Shown one piece after another: positions 57,630 through 64,000 of a DNA stretch of 64,000 bases. The stretch spans positions 16,874,089-16,938,088 of the forward strand of contig NC_066509.1 in NCBI RefSeq assembly GCF_024679095.1. Reading direction: 5' to 3'. The stretch's first letter is position 1. Each line of letters starts with the position of its first letter. The stretch is from Eriocheir sinensis (taxonomy: Eukaryota > Arthropoda > Malacostraca > Decapoda > Varunidae). The notes under the pieces were generated by a model that was not told the DNA's origin, searched no databases, and was given only the letters and a program-made list of their open reading frames with translations. A program made the translations under genes and the position numbers.

Positions 57630-58810
57630 TGCTATTGCACTGGACATATCAAAAGCCTTTGATAGGGTCTGGCACAAATCTTTGCTTTCCAAACTACCCT
57701 CCTACAGTTTCTATACTTCTCTCTGTACCTTTATCTCAAGTTTCCTCTCTTGACTGTTCTATCTCTGCTGTGGTAGACGGTCACTGTTCTTCCCCTAAAC
57801 CTATTAATAGTGGTGTTCTGCAGGGTTCTGTCCTATCTCCCACTCTCTGTTGTTCATTGATGATCTTCTTTCCAAAACGAACTGTCCTATCCATTCTTAC
57901 GCCGATGACTCTACTCTTACTCAACTTCTTTTAATAGAAGACCCACCCAACAGGAACTAAACGATTCAAGGCTGGAGGCAGCGGAACACTTAGCCTCAGA
58001 CCTTACTATTATTTTCAATTGGGGCAAGAAGAACCTGGTGTCCTTCAATGCCTCAAAAACACAGTTTCTCCACCTATCCACTTGACACAATCTTCCAAAC
58101 AACTATCCCCTATTCTTTGACAACACTCAGCTATCACCTTCTTCAACACTAAACATCCTCGGTCTATCCTTAACTCAAAATCTCAACTGGAAACTTCATA
58201 TCTCTTCTCTTACTAAATCAGCTTCCTTGAGGCTGGGCGCTCTGTACCGTCTCCGCCAGTTCTTCTCCCCCGCACAGGTGCTATCCATTTACAGGGGCCT
58301 TGTCCGCCCTCGTATGGAGTATGCATCTCATGTGTGAGGGGGCTCCACTCACACAGCTCTCTTGGACAGAGTGGAGTCTCAGGCTCTTCGTCTCATCAGC
58401 TCTCCTCTTATTGATAGACTTCTACCTCTTAATTTCACCGCCATGTTGCCTCTCTTTCTATCTTCTATCGATATTTTCATTCTGACTGCTCTTCTGAACT
58501 TGCTAACTGCATGCCTCCCCCCCTACTGCGGCCTCGCCACTCACGACTTTCTACTCAAGCTCATCCCTTACGCCAGCATCTTCACTCTTTCATCCCTCAC
58601 ACTGGTAAACTCTGGAACAATTTTCCTTCATCTGTATTTCCTCCTGCCTACGACTTGAACTCTTTCAAGAGGAGGGTATCAGGACACCTCTCCTCCCGAA
58701 ATTGACCAATCTTTCGGCCACTCCTCTAACTCTTTTTAGGAGCAGTGAGTAGCGGGCTTTTTTTTCACATTTGTTTCCTTTTTTTTATGCCCTTGAAGTG
58801 ACTCCTCTGC
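57630..58810 (+). pseudogene. Family J LINE copy 4, degenerate
   Basis: Broken RT fragments. SKAFDRVWHKSLLSKLPSYS-type sequence is at about 57650-57710 and FIDDLLSKTNCPIHSYADDS at about 57855-57915. The C-terminus (LVRPRMEYASH, then SSVFPPAYDLNSFKRRVSGH) runs in several frames to 58700. The family 3' UTR (GGAGCAGTGAGTAGCGGGC) follows and ends at about 58830 in an A-rich stretch, without a microsatellite. Confidence 0.87.
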
Positions 58811-59251
58811 TGTAAAAAAAATAAAAATAAAATACCAGTAGTATAAATATATATGATTTCAATACTATTAGACTTGGAGCAAATCATAATTTCAGACATG
58901 CAGAATTGTCATACACATTTGCTGTACTACAATACCACCATGAATAAAGGGACTATATACAATTGAACATTTCTGTTCTTGACATCTAAAAGTTAACATT
59001 TTTGTAGTTAAGATGCTAAGAAATCTTAGAAGTCCATGAGAACAAATATGATAAAGTTAATAGGATATGAAGGATGATTTTCAGTAGTTATCCCCATTTG
59101 TACAAAAAGATCGACTTTCAGTACTTTTTGTTCATGGAGCAAAGGCAAGCTGGTTTCTAATCGGAGGATATAAATCTGGTAGTTAATCACATGAAAGTGA
59201 TGAATGGTAGATTCATGCATCATAATCCTTGTAGTTTCCTTGCCAGACAAA

Positions 59252-59542
59252 ATGCCAGCCGAGGAAAAAGCACCCGAGAAAAAGAAATCAGCAGAAAAGA
59301 AGTCGGCAGATAAGAAGACCACAGAGAAGAAAGGCACCGAGAAGAAGAGTACAGAAATTGGGGGAGAAAGTGCACTGCGGGACACCAATGTCATCACAGA
59401 TGGAGGTCGACTCGTCAAGATGGAGGTGGACTACTCCACAACTTGTGACGAGAAGATCCCAACTGCTCAGAAGATGGCCAAGGATGGCAACGTGCAGGAG
59501 GCCGTGGATATACTGATGGTGTTGGAGAAACAGACCCGAACA
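59252..59542 (+). CDS. PSMD12: 26S proteasome regulatory subunit Rpn5/PSMD12, first coding exon
   Basis: Rpn5 is a PCI-domain scaffold subunit of the lid of the 26S proteasome, in nucleus and cytoplasm. This exon encodes 97 residues from ATG 59252 to the donor ACA|GTAAGT at 59543. The diagnostic part is GGRLVKMEVDYSTTCDEKIP, followed by AQKMAKDGNVQEAVDILMVL and EKQTRT, matching the N-terminus of animal PSMD12. It is preceded by a 40-45-residue Lys/Glu-rich low-complexity extension (KAPEKKKSAEKKSADKKTTE and onward), longer than in the vertebrate protein. A TTGCCAG just before the ATG suggests an acceptor with a 5' UTR exon upstream. The next exon (usually starting near SDMVSTSR) was not found, so the following intron would exceed 4.4 kb. 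Confidence 0.93.
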
Positions 59543-60007
59543 GTAAGTCCCTGTCAATTACTCATAAATATTAATACTCCATCGTCTACCTTTTTTTTTT
59601 TTCTGTTTGTCTCCTTTTTCAATTTTTGTGGGGTTAGGTGTCTGATGTGTCTTCATTCTATCCTTATCATTTTATGAGAGCTCATTTGTTTACAGCCACA
59701 CTCCCTTTCTGATGCCAACCCCTGTATTGTAGTGGGTTATGGGTTACCATATATCATCAACCATCAAGTTCAAGTAATAGCCATCATCGGGTCCTGGCAA
59801 TTAGCTAGGAGCTTAGATTGGCTGCCACCCCCAACTGCAACCATCCATACTCAACCCGGATAAGCTTTTTTTTTAACTTGATTATTTTGTATAAATTTCA
59901 TTTACAGATAATTTTTTTCTGTCTTATTTTTATTTATCTACTCTAATGCCTGGGCAAGCTGCTTCTAGTGGGAGCCCACAGTTGATGAGTTTCCACCTTC
60001 TACTTAA

Positions 60008-61084
60008 CCCTCTCGCGCAGCATGACGCCAATGGCATGTAAAAAAATTTAGGGCCATTGGTGTCAATTTGAACAAAAATATTACTTTTAAATATTTATAT
60101 TCACTACAATTGCATCATTTTTTGTATGAGGGTAAGTTTCCTCACCCTCTCCAAAATTAACTAGTTGGCAACACTCTCCACGTGCACATATTTGAGCGCG
60201 GTTGAGAAAACACAGACAGTTTCCAGTCACTCTCTCATCAGTCAATCTGCATGTCTCGCTGCTGTGGGCTTTAAGCTTTTTGTGGGCTTCCGCGTGCCCA
60301 TGCGGCCCACCCCATAACAGTGATAATAGTGTTATATAGTGTAATACAGTCATTTGATTAGGTGTAATTTGTATTCTATTCTCCTTACAGCCAGTAGCGT
60401 ATTATATTTTGTGAATTACGTTAGGACATAAATACGTAATGGCACGGAGGCCCCTGAAACCTGAGGAATACTACCCACTCTTGTACTCAGACAGTGAAAG
60501 TAGCGGTGAGAGTGAAACAGAAACAATTCCCCACTTTGCGAGCGAAAAAGAAATTAAGGAAAGGAAATTAAGGCATAGAATGGGACAGCGTGGACAACAG
60601 GACAGGACAGGACAGGAGTCGTACTTTCATCCCTGCTGGACCCGCTCCCTCCTCCCCTACTCAATATTTTTACTTTTCCGCAAACATTTCATGGTGCTAA
60701 TTGTCCGATTGGAGATTTGAAGGAACCATAAGAATCCTGATAAAATTCTGCTATTACAAATACATCTACCTTGTAAAGTTGACCCACAAAGTTTTTAGTT
60801 CTGGAGGTGGGAACATGACTTAAGTAGAAAAATTGTTTATGTGCACTTTATTCCATGTCCATAAACGGTCCTATGAATCACTATCATTATTTCTTTATTG
60901 ATTCATGAAAAACTACAACATTGATATATTATGTATAATGATAAATGCGGGTTTGGGTGAAGAAAGTAGCTGAGAAACAAAAAATTTCGGCGCTTAAAAA
61001 AAACTGCTTCGACCGGCAAGAGGCCTGATGTTTGTAATGAGCGCGGAAAAGAAAACTTATTGAAACTTATGGTGCACGAGAGGG
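60008..61084 (+). mobile_element. piggyBac-type element, internally deleted, 1077 bp
   Basis: TTAA on both sides (60004-60007 and 61085-61088). Ends are CCCTCTCGCGCAGC and, read inward, CCCTCTCGTGCACC. Just inside the left end, GACGCCAATGGC pairs with GCCATTGGTGTC to form a subterminal hairpin. It contains a short ORF resembling a transposase N-terminus (60439-60720) but no catalytic domain. Confidence 0.88.
60439..60720 (+). pseudogene. Probable piggyBac transposase N-terminal remnant
   Basis: 93 codons starting MARRPLKPEEYYPLLYSDSE, continuing with an acidic-serine patch (SSGESETETIPH) and a basic patch (KEIKERKLRHRMGQRG). It then runs into unrelated hydrophobic sequence, as expected if the rest of the gene was deleted. 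Acidic N-termini are common in piggyBac transposases. The assignment rests mainly on position inside a TTAA-CCC element. Confidence 0.6.
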
Positions 61085-61385
61085 TTAATATAATAGTCTT
61101 TCGCTCTCAAAATATATTTTAAAACCCATTTTACCAGTGGACAGTCCCCTTGGACATACTACTGCATTGCTTTTGCAAACTCTGCCATTTCAGTCTCCTT
61201 TTGTAAATGGAGGCATGCTGACCAAAGGAATGCTCTGCATGATGCCCCATTGAGACGAGGATTGCATCCATCAGAGTTGTTTAATGTAACTATGTTTTTA
61301 GACTTTTTATTTTTTTCATTTACAGTGCCCTCTCGAGTTTCGCGGTTAGTCCTAAATTCTTACCATCCCGACTTTGTGGCTATGG

Positions 61386-61387
<2 letters not shown>

Positions 61388-61413
<26 letters not shown>
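61388..61413. repeat. Short (GA)n
   Basis: About 13 GA units. Confidence 0.9.
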
Positions 61414-61420
<7 letters not shown>

Positions 61421-61569
61421 TTAACACGTTAACCGCGTTTGAACTTTCCGCCGCCTCCTCCCTGTCACGTTCAGTTCAACTCGGCAGGGCCTCAATACCA
61501 CGCGAACCCCTGACTCAAGAGGAGGTGTATAGCTTCACTCTGGTTATGAGCCCCTCTCGTGAAAGATGA

Positions 61570-62045
61570 GATAGAGAGGATGAAAACAAGGAGAAAGGAG
61601 AAGGGTGTGGGGAGGGAGGGTCAGAAAGGAGAGTCCTGACCTGACTCAGGTCAGGACATGACCTGACCTGAGTCAGGTCATGTCCTCAGGTACCTGTCAC
61701 ACACACAAAGAAGGTGAAATGAGAAGGATTTGGGGAGGATGGGGCAGAAAGGAGAGTCACATCAGGGCTTTGGTCAGAACATGACCTGACTCAGGTCAGG
61801 TCATGTTCTGACTTGTCGCATACACACACATGGTGTGGGGAGGGAGGGGCAGAAAGGAGAGTCAGATAAGGACTTTGGTCAGGGTATGACCTGACTCAGG
61901 TCAATACATGACCTGACTCTCCTTCCCCCCACTCTTCTCATTTCCCTTTCTGTGTGTGTGTGTGTATATGACATGACTTGACTCTCCCTTCTGCCCCTCT
62001 CCCCCCACACCCTTCTAATTTCCCCTTATGTGTGTGGCACACACC
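61570..62045. repeat. Palindrome-rich foldback / short satellite
   Basis: Three imperfect units (about 61600, 61735 and 61835) each contain GGGGAGG, GGCAGAAAGGAGAGTC and a palindromic block built on CCTGACTCAGGTCAGG. The far side (61960-62040) is the inverted counterpart (GACTCTCCCTTCTGCCCC, then CACACCCTTCTAATTTCCCC). Thus the whole region can fold on itself and also has internal palindromes. Confidence 0.75.
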
Positions 62046-62089
62046 TGGAAAAGTTGCCGGTTGCCCAAGCTGCTGCCAACGTGGTGGGA

Positions 62090-62220
62090 AGAAAAAGGCC
62101 CAGTGTGACACCAGCTTAAAGACAACCAACAGCGCGCTCTCGGATGGGCGTAAGGGCATTGCCAGTAGCCACAACGGTTAGAGGAAAACGGCCAGTGTGA
62201 CTCCGCCTTAAGGCAGTGAG
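62090..62220. mobile_element. Two orphan right ends of TIR elements
   Basis: GGCCCAGTGTGACACCAGC (62097-62115) and CGGCCAGTGTGACTCCGCC (about 62190-62209) are each followed by TTAA. They resemble the GTGTGACACC ends at 53750. Left partners were not found. Confidence 0.45.
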
Positions 62221-62404
62221 GCCGCTGATTGGGTGAGCGCCGGCGATGACGTCATCAGACTCCCAGCGAATCACAAGCGTGTTTTCAGAGCTCAGCCAAT
62301 CGTAAGGCTTCATCTGTGGCTTTAAAATGACCCGTTCTCTCTTCCTGTTTTCTTCCTTTTTCCAAGGTACATATTTTGAGATAACAAGGGAGTAAAGGAG
62401 GAAA

Positions 62405-62535
62405 AAATGAGAGCTCCAGGGGGCAGCATGAGCCAATTATAATGGCGCCACTATAAACAGTTGCCTGCGCCATGACAGGCTCGGGGCCCAGATGGATAGT
62501 CTACCGGCGCCATAGGCCACGTGTAAAAAAAAAAT
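62405..62535 (+). repeat. SINE 3' part with A-tail
   Basis: GCGCCACTATAAACAGTTGC, then TGCGCCATGACAGGCTCGGG, then CTACCGGCGCCATAGGC and an A tract (62524 onward) matching the SINE body at 3240-3360. The tRNA head is missing. Confidence 0.75.
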
Positions 62536-62752
62536 TAATAATAATAATAATATAAAAAAAAATCTCCACGGGTCAGAACAAATAAGCGCTTTTTCAGTGT
62601 TTTCAATACCTTGAGTTTCACGCTATACCTTCGGAACGAAGCGAGCACGAAACTCAAGAGGGTAGTGTACTTGATTGATTATGATTAGGTCATACTTGCC
62701 TTTTATGTAGTTGTAAAAAATAGATTTCATGGTTTGGTGTTATCCTCTAGGT

Positions 62753-63275
62753 CAGGGGCAGGCAACCTTTTGGTAGGGTAGGCTAGGTGAGACTTTCGGG
62801 AGCAGGCCGCAGGCCGGAGTGAGAAACGAGAACCTCACAGTAAGTGAAAAACATACAGATCAGTGAGACAAACGATGCTGCTTGCCATGAAGGTGTTTCA
62901 GTGTCTGACTCGGTGTATGAGGTAGACAACAAAATAATGTTATTAAGGTGGAGGTTCGAGAGTTGGGAGCAAAGACGAGACTTCGTGTCCTTCATTTTGG
63001 AGAAAAGCAGCTCACGACAGTAGATGCAGTAAGGCAGGGAAAATACGGAAACTTAACCTGAGACAGCTGAGCACGTCTAAACCTAAAATGTGTGCGTGCA
63101 TGTCTGTCCGGATAATGTCTTTGCCTTGCAGCTTCACATTGAGGGCATTCAGATGCATGGTGATTTCCATGAGATTGCAGGTCAAAGTGATCAGCGTGGG
63201 AAAGATTCTTCTGACGGAGGAAAGTGGCGATCTCCTGCTGCAGGTCGCATGCACGTGACAGCATTATCCCATGAC
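62753..63275 (-). pseudogene. hAT (Charlie/SCAND3-ZBED-like) transposase fragment with terminal repeat
   Basis: The left boundary is CAGGGGCAGGCAACCTTTTG, a Charlie-type end. The minus strand encodes, in broken frames, SRACDLQQEIATFLRQKNLS, EITMHLNALNVKLQGKD and FRRAQLSQVKFPYF, the layout found in hAT transposases of the SCAND3/ZBED5-like group just upstream of the dimerisation region. Frameshifts are present; the catalytic core is absent. Confidence 0.7.
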
Positions 63276-63364
63276 AAGACAGTTTCAGCCTGTCCTTTTT
63301 GGTTTAAATTAAATAGGACAACCAGGGCTCAAAAAGGACAGACTCTTTAAAGGGAAACCAACCT

Positions 63365-63575
63365 TGCTCATCGGGTTTTCTTTGTAAGAGAGAATCCTGA
63401 GTGGAGGAGGCCAAGGTGATGCCCATGGAGTTCGTGGCTTGAGCAAGTCGCTAGATCCTGTCAGGATACTTTAGATGGGAAGGGGGCCTGCATGAAGACT
63501 TGCCTGGAGGGGCCCCTGGGCTTGGCATCATAGGGTGGGCAAGGCGATGTGCCCCATGGTGTATGCTTCACTCCC
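63365..63575 (+). pseudogene. RTE-like LINE 3' end fragment
   Basis: Matches the 3' end of the RTE-like copy at 8870-9040 (CCTGAGTGGAGGAGGCCAAG, then GGAAGGGGGC and CATGCATG-like sequence). Multiple stops. Confidence 0.7.
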
Positions 63576-63579
63576 CCCC

Positions 63580-64000
63580 CCCCTTTTTTTTTTTACAACA
63601 AAGGAGATGGCTCGTGGGCAACAAAAAGAGTGGGAAAAAAGTCCACTTCTCGCCGCTCCCCTAACAGATAAGAGTAAAGAATAGCCAAAAGAGAGGTCAA
63701 TTTCAGGTGGAGAGGTGTCTTGATACACTTCTTGAAAGAGGTCAAGTCATAGGCAGGAGGAAATACAGACAAAGGAAGGCTGTTCCAGAGTTTACCAGTG
63801 TAGGGGATGAAGGAATAGAGATACTGGTTAACTCTTGCATAAGGGGTTTGGACAATATAGGGCTGAGCATGAGTAGAAAGTCATGTGCATTGGGGCTGCG
63901 GGAGGGGGGGAGGCATGCAGTTAGCAAGTTCAGAAGAGCAGTCAGCATGAAAATATCTGTAGAAGATATAAAGAGATGCAACATGACGGCAGAATTTCAG
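63580..64000 (-). pseudogene. Family J LINE copy 5, cut by window end
   Basis: The minus strand carries the C-terminus in broken frames (a NSGTAFLCLYFLLPMT frame shadowing the usual PPAYDLNSF tail) and the family 3' UTR, with the A-rich tail beside a run of Gs (63572-63592 on the + strand as C then T). It continues beyond 64000. Confidence 0.8.

Overview
This is eukaryotic nuclear DNA. It has spliced genes with GT-AG introns, very abundant microsatellites, and a dense mix of non-LTR retrotransposons, a Ty3/Gypsy-type element and cut-and-paste DNA transposons. The protein most informative about the host is an arthropod-type hyperpolarization-activated (Ih/HCN) channel. Together with the huge (TC)n/(GA)n and (TTA)n tracts and the LINE families, it suggests an arthropod, most likely a decapod crustacean. 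That placement is inference, not something read directly.

Only two host genes are visible, both on the + strand and both partial. (1) The 3' half of an Ih/HCN channel gene lies at 14345-18900. It has two 118-nt alternative exons (14345-14462 and 15297-15414) encoding the same stretch of the C-linker, then a cyclic-nucleotide-binding-domain exon (16610-16886) and a last coding exon (17122-17485). A likely 3' UTR follows, holding an unusual minisatellite. (2) The first coding exon of the 26S proteasome lid subunit Rpn5/PSMD12 lies at 59252-59542; its later exons are outside the window or were not found.

Layout: 1-9.6 kb holds anonymous DNA, a long inverted repeat, a tRNA-derived SINE, a TIR element with internal tandem units and a broken RTE-like LINE. 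9.6-13.4 kb holds microsatellites and one copy of a LINE family seen five times here (called family J below). 13.4-19 kb is the Ih gene. 19-27 kb is sparse, with CR1-like remnants, a P-element/THAP9-like transposase C-terminus and a 2-kb hAT-like element with a perfect 8-bp target duplication. 27.3-42.5 kb is a chain of LINEs separated by (TC)n/(GA)n tracts: LINE A (-), LINE B (-), then a CR1-like LINE (+) split by a 4.8-kb Gypsy-type element with apparently identical LTRs. 42.5-46.1 kb is a nearly complete family J LINE. 46.1-55.4 kb is a deeply nested transposon graveyard: CR1 fragments interrupted by TTAA-flanked elements, a hAT element inside one of those, a palindrome and a solo LTR. 55.4-64 kb holds two piggyBac-type elements, more family J copies, the Rpn5 exon, a palindromic foldback region, and SINE and hAT remnants.

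The host genes do not form a functional unit with one another. The main biology on view is the alternative exon pair of the ion channel and a history of transposons inserting into one another that can be read step by step from their target duplications.
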